From Opitutaceae bacterium (GTDB taxonomy: Bacteria; Verrucomicrobiota; Verrucomicrobiia; Opitutales; Opitutaceae), in NCBI GenBank assembly GCA_025352845.1, contig JANXSC010000064.1, positions 1 to 11,999 of the forward strand: 11,999 bases of DNA, given 5' to 3'. Made by a program: the position numbers and the translations under genes. The notes beneath the pieces are model-generated. The model was not told the DNA's origin and searched no databases. It saw only the letters and a list, made by a program, of their open reading frames with translations. Positions 1 to 6,581 of the stretch are shown here, in pieces; within the stretch, counting starts at the first letter, position 1; each line of letters starts with the position of its first letter.

Positions 1-1203
1 CTCTTCGGGGCGGGCGGGTCGGAGCAATTTTCCGTGGTCGGGCTCTGCGCGATTCTGCTCGTGAGCATCGTCCAAAACGCCGGGCTCAGCCACAATATGG
101 GCATCTGCGGTTCGGCGAAAAACGAGTTTGCCGCGCGCACGGGCGTCTCGGGCACCTACCTGAAGCGGCTCATGATCATCATGTGGTCGGTCGCGGGGCT
201 GATCGCGGTGGCGTTGTTCACTCCGGGCGGGCTCTCGGACCCGGATGCGGTTTGGGGCGCGATGTCGAATCAGTTGCTCGGGCCCGGTCTGATCGGGTTG
301 ATGCTCGCGGGGGTGCTGGCGGGCACGATGTCCACGCTCGCGGCCAAGGCGCTCGCGATCTCATCGCTGTTTGTGCGCAACGTCTATCGCCAGATCTGGC
401 CGGACATCTCGCAGGCGCAGGGTGTCTTCTACGCGCGTTGCACCATCGTCGCGGTGCTCGTGCTCGGGACGGTCTCGGCGTGGCTGATGCGCGACTTCTT
501 CTCGATCGTGAATCTCGTGCTCACGGTGAACCTCCCGTTTGGCGCGGCGGTGTTGCTGACGTTTTTCTGGCGGCGGCTCACCGCGCCGGCGGTGTGGTGC
601 TGTGTCGTGCTCACGTCGCTCGTCGTGTTGGTCGTGCCGTGGACGGCGTCGCAAGTGCCGGCGCTGCGCGCCAACGCCGAACTCACGCAAATGAGCGCGG
701 CGCCCGGCGGCTCGCCGGTGCCGGTGTATTTCAGCAAGGTCGTCCGCGTGCGCCCCGATGATCCGGCGAGCCCGTTGGTGGCGGCGGGAGGTTTGAACCG
801 TTTCAACGTCGAGTGCTGGCTGCTCGGCAAGGCGGGTGTCGATGTCGCCGCGCGGTCGAAGACCCAGCGCGTCACGCTCCAATTTTTCTTCGACGGTTTG
901 TTTCCGTTCGCCGTCCTCATCATCGCGAGCCTGCTCACGCGCTCGTCCGATCCGGCGCGGGTGGCGCAGTTTTACGGGCGGATGAAGACGCCGGTGGGCG
1001 ACACGCCGGAACTTGAGGCGGCGGCGCTCGCGGAGACGCAGCGCAACCCGGCGCGCTTCGACGCCACGAAGCTGTTTCCGCGCTCGGCGTGGGAATTCTG
1101 CCGTTGGGACCGCGTGGACACCGTTGGGTTCGTGGTGTGTTGCGCGCTCTCGACCGCCATCGTGGGGTTGTTCCTTTTCGTGCTGAAGTCGGCGGCGGGG
1201 TGA
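1..1203 (+). CDS. Sodium:solute symporter (SSS family), C-terminal part, 5' end outside window
   Basis: The frame is open from base 1, so the gene begins upstream of the window; the GTG at 34 is not a real start. The visible 400 residues hold repeated hydrophobic membrane segments. At in-window residues 97-120 lies the small-residue helix GLMLAGVLAGTMSTLAAKAL, followed by a cytoplasmic FVRNVYR. This is typical of SSS/SLC5 transporters, where the Ser/Thr pair (here S111-T112) belongs to the sodium site. A polar stretch of about 80 residues (roughly 214-294) interrupts the membrane part and is longer than usual. The protein ends with one last helix and a short tail. It should import a small solute with Na+ across the inner membrane. 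The substrate cannot be read from sequence; the nearby rhaM and rhamnogalacturonan acetylesterase suggest rhamnose or a pectin-derived sugar, which is inference only. Confidence 0.9.
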   Translation, partial: LFGAGGSEQFSVVGLCAILLVSIVQNAGLSHNMGICGSAKNEFAARTGVSGTYLKRLMIIMWSVAGLIAVALFTPGGLSDPDAVWGAMSNQLLGPGLIGLMLAGVLAGTMSTLAAKALAISSLFVRNVYRQIWPDISQAQGVFYARCTIVAVLVLGTVSAWLMRDFFSIVNLVLTVNLPFGAAVLLTFFWRRLTAPAVWCCVVLTSLVVLVVPWTASQVPALRANAELTQMSAAPGGSPVPVYFSKVVRVRPDDPASPLVAAGGLNRFNVECWLLGKAGVDVAARSKTQRVTLQFFFDGLFPFAVLIIASLLTRSSDPARVAQFYGRMKTPVGDTPELEAAALAETQRNPARFDATKLFPRSAWEFCRWDRVDTVGFVVCCALSTAIVGLFLFVLKSAAG

Positions 1204-1213
1204 TCGTGCATTG

Positions 1214-1291
1214 CTGTAGGCGGGGTGCCCTCGCCCCGCTCGGGAGCGTGCGCACCCCGCAGCCCGCGGGGTGAGGGCACCCCGCCTACAG
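1214..1291. repeat. Long intergenic inverted repeat, possible terminator of the symporter gene
   Basis: Arms 1214-1239 and 1266-1291 are 26 nt each and complementary at 25 of 26 positions. The single exception (1233 against 1272) would be a G-U pair in RNA. The arms begin CTGTAGGCGGGGTGCCCTC and enclose a 26-nt GC-rich loop. It starts 10 bp after the symporter stop. There is no T-run after it, so it is not a textbook intrinsic terminator, but a stem this strong would stabilise or end the transcript. The outward-facing CTGTAGG ends and near-perfect symmetry look like a dispersed genomic palindrome rather than a one-off terminator; that needs copies elsewhere to confirm. Confidence 0.85.
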
Positions 1292-1362
1292 CTTGGCGCA
1301 CGCCTTGCCGGGGGATTTTTAGTCTCGGCAACTTTGGTCGCGGGCGCTCGTCTCATGGCATC

Positions 1363-3216
1363 ATGAAACCGGCCGTCGCGTCAGTCGCCCTCGTGTTAGC
1401 CTTTTCCGGCCTCGCGCTCTCAGCGCAGGAAAAACCCGCGGGCGACGGCATCATCATCGAACTGCCGAAGTTCGTCGTGACGGACAGCCGCGAGCTGCCG
1501 CAACCCGAGTCGTGGCGCTACGGCACGATGCCCGGTTTCGAGGTTTTGAGCAACGCCTCGGCCAAGGGCACGCAGCGGCTGCTGCGCGATTTCGACATGT
1601 TTCGCCAGGCGCTCAGCCTCATCTGGCCGATGCCACAGCGCATTTCGCAACCCACCGCGCTCATCATCTGCGGCAAGGGCGCGAAGTTCGACAAGTTCAT
1701 CCCCACGGGAAAAGTCTCGGCTGACACCGCGTTCGCCAGCCTCTTCCTGAAAAAGGCCACTCAGACCGCCATCGTGATCGACCTTGAGTCGACGACGCTC
1801 AACGTCCTCGACCTCGGCAACACCGACGCCGGCACCGACAACACCACGATCTCCGTCGAGCACGACAAGCAGCTCTACCGCGAATACGTCCGCTATCTCC
1901 TCAGTGGAAACGAGCCCCGCCTGCCCGCTTGGTTCGAGGAGGGCCTCTCGCAAATCATCATGCGGATGCAGGTCGACAAGCGCTACATCGAGTTCGCGAA
2001 GCTCGAGGATCCCAACACGATCTCCGCCGCCGCCGGCTTGATCGCGCAGATGAACGAGGCCAACGCCGCCGCGGGCGGCGGCGCGGATGGCGACGCGGCC
2101 ACGCTCGCCGGCGCGCCGGCCGAGGACCGCGATTTCCCCGCCGCGCTCCGCCGCCGCGCGCTGTTGCCGCTGCAAAAATTTTTCGACGTCACGCACGATT
2201 CCCCCGAGGCGACCAACACCCTCGGCAACAACCGCTGGGGCAAGCAGGCCTATGCGTTCGTCCACCTCTGCCTCTACGGCTACAAGGGGAAATACCAGAA
2301 GCAGTTCATGACTTTCCTCCAGCGCTCGGCACGCGAGCCGGTGACGGAGGCGATGTTCAAGGAGTGCTTTCGCTTCCCGAACAAGAACGGCACCTTCAAG
2401 GAAATGAGCTACAAAGACATGCTCATGGAAATTCGCAGCTACTGTGACTTTACCGTCTATGAGGCGAAAATTTTCAAGGCCACCGGCAAAGAAGACCTCG
2501 TCATCCCGCCGAAGCCGCTCGAGCTGCGCGACGCCACGCAATCCGAGATCGGCCGCATCAAGGGCGAGACCCTCGTGCTCGCCGGCCACGACAAGCTCGC
2601 GCGCGCCGAATTGATCGCGCCCTACCAGCGGGGCGAACGCGAAGCCGATCTCCTCGCCGCCCTCGGCCTCTATGATCGCACGCATGAGGAGCCGGAGCGC
2701 GCGCGGAAATTTCTCGAGGCCGCCTTCAACGCGAAGACCAAGCGCCCCGACGCCGGGCTTGAACTCGCGCGCCTGCGCTACGCCGACGCCAACGCCAAGC
2801 CCGCGGGCTCCGGCGGCGCGCTTTCCGCGGCGCAAACCACCGCGATCCTCGAGCCGCTGCTCGCCGTGCGCCGCAGCCCGCCGCATATGCCGGCGCTTTA
2901 CGACCTCGTGGCCGATACGTGGATGCGCAGCGAGGCCAAGCCGAAGCGTGACGACGTGATGGTGCTGATCGACGGAGCGCAGCTTTTCCCCACGCGGATG
3001 AAGCTGATCTATGTCGCGGCGAATTTCGCCGCAGACGTGAACGAGCTGCAGGCCGCGCACGCGCTTGCCGACCACGGCATCAAATACACCACCGATCCCG
3101 CCGGGAAAAAGCGGTTCGAGGACCTGAAGGCGACACTTCCGCCCGCGCCGCCGCCGGAACCGAGCGCCATGCCGCCGTCCGACGCGAAGGCGGCGCCGGT
3201 GACGAAGAAGAAATAA
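1363..3216 (+). CDS. Exported protein of unknown function, paralogue 1 (degenerate gluzincin-like region plus C-terminal helical repeats)
   Basis: The 617-residue product starts at the ATG at 1363, which gives a classic signal peptide (K2, hydrophobic core to about residue 20, LALSAQ cleavage region). The frame is open further upstream, but only through the inverted repeat. Mature order: a conserved IIIELPKFVVTDSR motif (30-43); an alpha/beta-looking region; REYVR (173-177) followed by WFEEGL (190-195); a low-complexity Ala/Gly stretch (235-260) absent from the paralogue; QAYAFVHLCLYG (295-306); FKECF (332-336); a helical, TPR-like region (about 395-580); and a Pro-rich, lysine-ending tail. 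The WFEEGL motif resembles the third-ligand motif of DUF1570/peptidase-MA-like gluzincins, but the site expected to hold HExxH reads R-E-Y-V-R, so zinc proteolysis is unlikely. It is a clear paralogue of the product at 3347-5026. The function is not recognised; likely periplasmic or surface-located. Confidence 0.93.
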   Translation: MKPAVASVALVLAFSGLALSAQEKPAGDGIIIELPKFVVTDSRELPQPESWRYGTMPGFEVLSNASAKGTQRLLRDFDMFRQALSLIWPMPQRISQPTALIICGKGAKFDKFIPTGKVSADTAFASLFLKKATQTAIVIDLESTTLNVLDLGNTDAGTDNTTISVEHDKQLYREYVRYLLSGNEPRLPAWFEEGLSQIIMRMQVDKRYIEFAKLEDPNTISAAAGLIAQMNEANAAAGGGADGDAATLAGAPAEDRDFPAALRRRALLPLQKFFDVTHDSPEATNTLGNNRWGKQAYAFVHLCLYGYKGKYQKQFMTFLQRSAREPVTEAMFKECFRFPNKNGTFKEMSYKDMLMEIRSYCDFTVYEAKIFKATGKEDLVIPPKPLELRDATQSEIGRIKGETLVLAGHDKLARAELIAPYQRGEREADLLAALGLYDRTHEEPERARKFLEAAFNAKTKRPDAGLELARLRYADANAKPAGSGGALSAAQTTAILEPLLAVRRSPPHMPALYDLVADTWMRSEAKPKRDDVMVLIDGAQLFPTRMKLIYVAANFAADVNELQAAHALADHGIKYTTDPAGKKRFEDLKATLPPAPPPEPSAMPPSDAKAAPVTKKK

Positions 3217-3247
3217 CCCGCTTTATCGCTCACCCAGTCTCATGTCT

Positions 3248-3343
3248 TGTCATTCCGAGCGCAGCGAAGAATCCACTTGGACACACGCAACGCGTGAGGG
3301 CTTCGCAGCTCCTGCTGGATTCTTCGCTGCGCTCGGAATGACA
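3248..3343. repeat. 96-bp palindromic 'HSERSEES'-type repeat between the paralogues
   Basis: Arms 3248-3275 and 3316-3343 are perfect 28-nt inverted copies around a 40-nt loop. Translated in one frame the arms read CHSERSEES and FFAALGMT. This is a translation artefact I recognise from many bacterial genomes carrying this dispersed palindrome. It lies 31 bp after the stop of paralogue 1 and ends 3 bp before the ATG at 3347 of paralogue 2. The frame of paralogue 2 stays open through the whole repeat, back to an ATG at 3242. It encodes no transposase; if mobile, it would need help in trans. Confidence 0.9.
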
Positions 3344-3346
3344 GGA

Positions 3347-5026
3347 ATGGTGGGCACGTTGGCGCTGCTGTGCACCGTCGGTGTGCTGCACGCCGTCGAA
3401 CCCGCGGCCCCCGGCGGCATCATCATCGAGCTCCCGAAATTCGAGGTGACCGACAGCCGTCTCCTGCCGCCGCCGGAGAAATGGCTCTACGCCGAGATTC
3501 CCGGCTTCGAGATTCTCTCGCGCATCTCCGAGCGCGAGACCAAGCGCTTCGTGCGCGACTTTCTCCTGCTGCAAACCGTGATCTCCGAGATTATGCCCGG
3601 CTTGCTGCGCGGGCAGACGCCGGTGCCGACGCTGCTGATCCTCTGCGGCGGCCGCGGCAAGGGCTTCGACGAATTTTTGCCCACGGAGCTGAACGACGAG
3701 CGCTACGGCACGAACAGCCTCTTCTTCAAATCACCCGAGCGCTCCGCCATCGTGATCGACTTTGCGCTCAACGAACTCGAGGTCGGCGGCGACACCCGCC
3801 TCGAGGCCGATCCCTATCGCGCGTTCTACGCGGCGTATTTTCGTTTCCTGATCCGCCGGCAGGTCGGCGACAAGGCGCCGCCGTGGTTCGAAGAGGGCCT
3901 CGTGCAGCTTTTCGCCGCGACCGAGTTCGACAAAAAAACGATCACCTTTGCGCAGATCGGCGACGGCTTCGGCGCAGAGAAGGTCGGCGACTTCAACCGC
4001 ATGCTCCACCAGCGCGCCATCATGCCGTTTGGCGAGATGCTGGCCGCGCAGGGGCCTCGCGCGCGCTCGGCATTCTGGTCGGCCCAGTGCTACGCGTTCG
4101 TCCACTACTGCCTCTACGGCATCGGCCAGAAAAACCAGCGACCCTTCATCAACTACGTTTACAAGCTGGCCGATCAGGAGCCGACGGAAGAGCTGTTCAA
4201 GGAGTGCTTCAAGAAAACCTACAGGCAGTTCGCGACCGAGTTGCGCGGCTCCATCGACTTCACGGCGAGCAAGAAAATCGAGTTTCGCGCGAAGAAGGGT
4301 CAGTCGCTGCCCGAGCCGCCCGCCGTGGCTCTCGCGGCTGCTCCCGATGCCCACGTGGGCCGCATCAAGGGCGAGGTGCTCCGCCTCGGCGGCCACGGCG
4401 CGGATGCGCACAACGCGCTCATCGCCCCCTATGTCCGCGGCGAGCGCGACGCGCGCCTCCTCGCCGCGCTCGGGCTCGACGAAGTCCTCTCTGGCAACGA
4501 CGCGCGCGCGCGGAAATTTCTCGAGGCCGCGACCGCCGCGAAAGTGGAGCGCGCCCGCGCCTACCTCGAACTCGCGCGCCTCCGGCTGATCGAGGCCCGC
4601 GCCAAACACGCGGGCACGGAAATCAAACTCGACGCCGATCAGGTGAGCAGCGTGCTCACGCCGCTCTTTACGGCGCGCCAGCAGCCGCCACCGCTGGCCG
4701 ATGTCTATGCGCTCATCGCGGAGACGTGGTCGCTGTCGGCCTCGCCCCCGCAGATGGAGCACCTCTCGGTCCTCGTCGAGGGCATCAGGTATTTTCCCCG
4801 CGACACCGCGCTGCTCATGCAGGTCACGCTGCTCGCGGCGAAGCGGGGATTTCCCGCCGAGGCCAAGGCGCTCGCGGAGCGCGGCGTGAAAATCGCGAAG
4901 GAAACCGCCGAGCAGGATCGCTTCCGCATGATTGCGTCGGCCTTCGATCGTGACGCGGATCCGGTCGCACCGGTCGCGCCCGAACCGGTCAAGAAAGCGG
5001 AGTCCTTCCTCCTCAAACCGCAATGA
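3347..5026 (+). CDS. Exported protein of unknown function, paralogue 2 of the upstream gene
   Basis: From the ATG at 3347 the product has 559 residues. I chose this start because it is the first one outside the palindromic repeat. In-frame ATGs at 3338 (inside the right arm) and 3242 (before the repeat) are alternatives. The N-terminus has a hydrophobic signal-like core (LALLCTVGVLHA) but no basic residue before it, unlike paralogue 1. Shared landmarks in the same order: IIIELPKFEVTDSR (25-38), IPGFEILS, AIVID, WFEEGLVQ (180-187), CYAFVHYCLYG (248-258), EELFKECF (281-288), GRIKGE and the helical repeat region (338-530). Where a zinc HExxH would be expected it reads A-A-Y-F-R (162-166), so it too should be catalytically dead as a peptidase. 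The stop codon overlaps the rhaM start (ATGA), implying co-translation. The function is unknown. Confidence 0.9.
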   Translation: MVGTLALLCTVGVLHAVEPAAPGGIIIELPKFEVTDSRLLPPPEKWLYAEIPGFEILSRISERETKRFVRDFLLLQTVISEIMPGLLRGQTPVPTLLILCGGRGKGFDEFLPTELNDERYGTNSLFFKSPERSAIVIDFALNELEVGGDTRLEADPYRAFYAAYFRFLIRRQVGDKAPPWFEEGLVQLFAATEFDKKTITFAQIGDGFGAEKVGDFNRMLHQRAIMPFGEMLAAQGPRARSAFWSAQCYAFVHYCLYGIGQKNQRPFINYVYKLADQEPTEELFKECFKKTYRQFATELRGSIDFTASKKIEFRAKKGQSLPEPPAVALAAAPDAHVGRIKGEVLRLGGHGADAHNALIAPYVRGERDARLLAALGLDEVLSGNDARARKFLEAATAAKVERARAYLELARLRLIEARAKHAGTEIKLDADQVSSVLTPLFTARQQPPPLADVYALIAETWSLSASPPQMEHLSVLVEGIRYFPRDTALLMQVTLLAAKRGFPAEAKALAERGVKIAKETAEQDRFRMIASAFDRDADPVAPVAPEPVKKAESFLLKPQ

Positions 5027-5337
5027 TTCGCAAGGCGTTCGTCATGGCGGTGCATCCCGGCCATGAGGCCGACTACGAGCGCCGCCACCGCCCTATCTGG
5101 CCGGAGCTGGAAGCGGTGCTCCAAGCTCATGGCGTGCATAACTACTCGATCTTCCTCCACGAGGAAACGCGCCAGCTCTTCGCTTACGCCGAGATCGAGG
5201 ACGAGGCCCGCTGGGCCGCGATCGCGAAAACCGAGGTGTGTCAGCGCTGGTGGAAACACATGGGCGATGTGATGCCGAGCAATGCGGATCACAGCCCCGT
5301 GGCGCGCGATCTGCGCGAGGTGTTTTACCTTGAGTGA
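5023..5337 (+). CDS. rhaM: L-rhamnose mutarotase
   Basis: This 104-residue protein has exactly the length of E. coli RhaM and is collinear with it without gaps. It begins MIRKAFVM and contains IWPELEAVL, CQRWWKHM and the ending VFYL. The known active-site positions are all present: Y18, H22 (proton donor), Y41 and the W76-W77 pair. The enzyme interconverts alpha and beta anomers of L-rhamnose in the cytoplasm, supplying the anomer used by rhamnose isomerase. The start ATG overlaps the stop of the preceding exported-protein gene by four bases (ATGA), so translation is probably coupled. No rhaA, rhaB or rhaD homologue is in the window. The transporter upstream and the acetylesterase downstream are consistent with rhamnogalacturonan or rhamnose use. 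Confidence 0.97.
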   Translation: MIRKAFVMAVHPGHEADYERRHRPIWPELEAVLQAHGVHNYSIFLHEETRQLFAYAEIEDEARWAAIAKTEVCQRWWKHMGDVMPSNADHSPVARDLREVFYLE

Positions 5338-5344
5338 ACGGCAG

Positions 5345-5362
5345 GGCGGGCTTTAGCCCGCC
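5345..5362. terminator. Hairpin after rhaM, probable terminator
   Basis: GGCGGGCT (5345-5352) pairs perfectly with AGCCCGCC (5355-5362), starting 7 bp after the rhaM stop and followed by TTT. It is a compact GC stem with a short T-run, consistent with transcription termination on the plus strand. The run of Ts is short, so efficiency is uncertain. Confidence 0.6.
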
Positions 5363-5386
5363 TTTCGGGGCGACGCAGCAAGCCGG

Positions 5387-5404
5387 GGTGGACTGAAGTC
5401 CGCC
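5387..5404. terminator. Hairpin adjoining the acetylesterase stop, probable terminator for the minus strand
   Basis: GGTGGACT (5387-5394) and AGTCCGCC (5397-5404) pair with one T/G exception around a two-base centre. The element ends directly at the stop codon (5405-5407) of the convergent gene. With the neighbouring stem at 5345-5362 it forms a back-to-back pair that separates the converging rhaM and acetylesterase transcripts. Its form (GGACTGAAGTCC) also looks like a dispersed short palindrome. Confidence 0.5.
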
Positions 5405-6136
5405 TTACTTCAACCACTGGGCCAGCGGGATTTTCTTCTGGCGGATTTGGGCGGCGGCCAGAGCGGCCACCTTTTGCGCGCCGGCTTCGACGAAGTGCGT
5501 GTCGTCTTTCCGGCCCTCGGAAATTTTCTCGAATTTGCCCGGCTCGATCCACATGAAAAATTTCTTCGATGGTTCGTCGCCGACCGACTGCAACCACTTG
5601 TTCGTGGCCGCGGTGAGATCGAGGAGCGCGACGTTCTCCTCCTGCGCCACGATGCGGACGGCGTCGGGGTAGGCGCCGTGGGTTTCGACGAGCTTGCCCT
5701 CGCGATCGAATTTCCGGCGTGCGACGGGGGTGGCGAGGATGGGCGTGGCGCCCTTGGCGCGCGCCTCGCGGACGAAGCGGCGGAGGTTGTCGCGAAAAGT
5801 CGTCGCCGCGTCGGCGTAGCGTTTCGGGTCCTCCTTCTTCTCGTCGTTGTGCGCAAACTGGATGATCACAAAGTCGCTGCGCGCGAGCTCGGCCTCGACG
5901 GCGGTCCAGCGACCCTCGTCGATGAAGCTCTTGGTGCTGCGGCCGTTTACCGCGTGGTTCTTCACCATCGCGGGATCGGTCAGAAATTCGCCGAGCGCCA
6001 TGCCCCAGCCGCGCTCGGGGAGGTCGAGCGGTTTGTTGGCCATCGTGGAATCGCCGATCAGGAAAACGCTTGGAGCTGGGACGGCGGCGTTGAGTGAAGA
6101 GACGAGGAGGAGGAGCAGGACGGCGAGGTGCTTCAT
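5405..6136 (-). CDS. Secreted SGNH/GDSL esterase, rhamnogalacturonan acetylesterase-like (CE12)
   Basis: The 243-residue product starts at the ATG at 6136, chosen because it gives a clean signal peptide (MKHLAVLLLLLVSS, cleavage near LNAAV). The frame is open 35 codons further, but that would bury the signal. SGNH blocks: I, FLIGDSTM with nucleophile S30; II, NHAVNGRSTKSF with oxyanion Gly 65; III, QFAHND with N97; V, DDTHF supplying D211 and H214 of the triad. The GDST form, the GRSTKSF block, DxxH and the length fit CE12 rhamnogalacturonan acetylesterases such as B. subtilis YesT/RhgT. The usual GHND of block III reads AHND here. The enzyme should remove acetyl groups from galacturonate residues of rhamnogalacturonan I outside the cytoplasm, opening the polymer to lyases. 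It converges with rhaM across two hairpins. The exact substrate is inferred. Confidence 0.93.
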   Translation of the reverse strand: MKHLAVLLLLLVSSLNAAVPAPSVFLIGDSTMANKPLDLPERGWGMALGEFLTDPAMVKNHAVNGRSTKSFIDEGRWTAVEAELARSDFVIIQFAHNDEKKEDPKRYADAATTFRDNLRRFVREARAKGATPILATPVARRKFDREGKLVETHGAYPDAVRIVAQEENVALLDLTAATNKWLQSVGDEPSKKFFMWIEPGKFEKISEGRKDDTHFVEAGAQKVAALAAAQIRQKKIPLAQWLK

Positions 6137-6188
6137 CGGGGATAGTCGTGCAGCTTGCGGCTGGTGACGCGGACTGCAAACTCCGCGC

Positions 6189-6569
6189 ATGGTCAAAAAA
6201 CTCCTGCACACCCGGATGCGCGTAAACGACATCGAGCGCACCGTGAAATTCTACGAGCAGGCACTCGAGCTCCGGGTCGCGCGCCACAGCATTTCGCCGC
6301 GCGGCGCGCAGATCGTGTTTCTCGCCGCGCCGAACAGCGACGAGGAAATCGAGATCTGCCAGTTGCCGAACAGCCCGGGCGTGCAGGTGCAGCCGGACCT
6401 GATGCACCTGGCGTTTGAGGTGGAGAACCTCGCGGAGTTCACGCGCCAGCTGGAGAAAAAAGGCTACAAGCTCAGCGACGGCCCCACGCCGACCAGCAGC
6501 GGCTCGGTGATCGCCTTCATCGACGCGCCCGAGGGCTACGAGGTGGAACTGATCCAGCGCGCGAAGTGA
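6189..6569 (+). CDS. Glyoxalase I-like VOC family protein
   Basis: The 126-residue protein has two beta-alpha-beta-beta-beta modules of the vicinal oxygen chelate fold. It aligns with E. coli GloA over its length, and the four metal ligands of that family can be placed: H7 (LLHTRMRV), E55 (EIEICQL), H73 (LMHLAFEV) and E120 (YEVELIQ). The typical second-module ending GYEVELI is present. Glyoxalase I converts the hemithioacetal of methylglyoxal to the S-lactoyl thioester in the cytoplasm. Methylglyoxal can arise from lactaldehyde and triose metabolism during deoxysugar use, which would suit the neighbourhood but is inference. Whether this organism uses glutathione is unknown, so another VOC activity is possible. 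It is transcribed divergently from the acetylesterase (52-bp gap) and ends 12 bp from the convergent GT9 stop. Confidence 0.92.
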   Translation: MVKKLLHTRMRVNDIERTVKFYEQALELRVARHSISPRGAQIVFLAAPNSDEEIEICQLPNSPGVQVQPDLMHLAFEVENLAEFTRQLEKKGYKLSDGPTPTSSGSVIAFIDAPEGYEVELIQRAK

Positions 6570-6581
6570 TGTGAGCGCCGG

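Noticed and set aside
34..36. GTG as the start of the symporter
   Set aside because: The frame is open to the window edge and the protein would lack the first membrane helices of the SSS fold.
1292..1362. Promoter for paralogue 1
   Set aside because: There is an AT-rich patch (GATTTTTAGTCT), but no -35/-10 pair with proper spacing stands out.
1420..3075. Long open frame on the minus strand opposite paralogue 1 (and similar ones at 3731-5023)
   Set aside because: It is antisense to a gene with a signal peptide and a convincing paralogue. The translation is rich in Arg/Gly/Ala/Val as expected from the reverse of GC-rich codons, with no recognisable domain.
3242..3346. N-terminal extension of paralogue 2 beginning MSCHSERSEES
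   Set aside because: This is translation of the palindromic repeat and has no counterpart in paralogue 1. It is kept only as an alternative start.
3370..4953. 527-codon plus-strand frame overlapping paralogue 2
   Set aside because: It is an Arg/Ala-dominated off-frame translation; only the overlapping frame shares blocks with paralogue 1.
6137..6188. Divergent promoter between the acetylesterase and VOC genes
   Set aside because: TTGCGG and TTGACC hexamers can be found, but neither has an acceptable -10 at 16-18 bp. A promoter must exist nearby, but I cannot place it.
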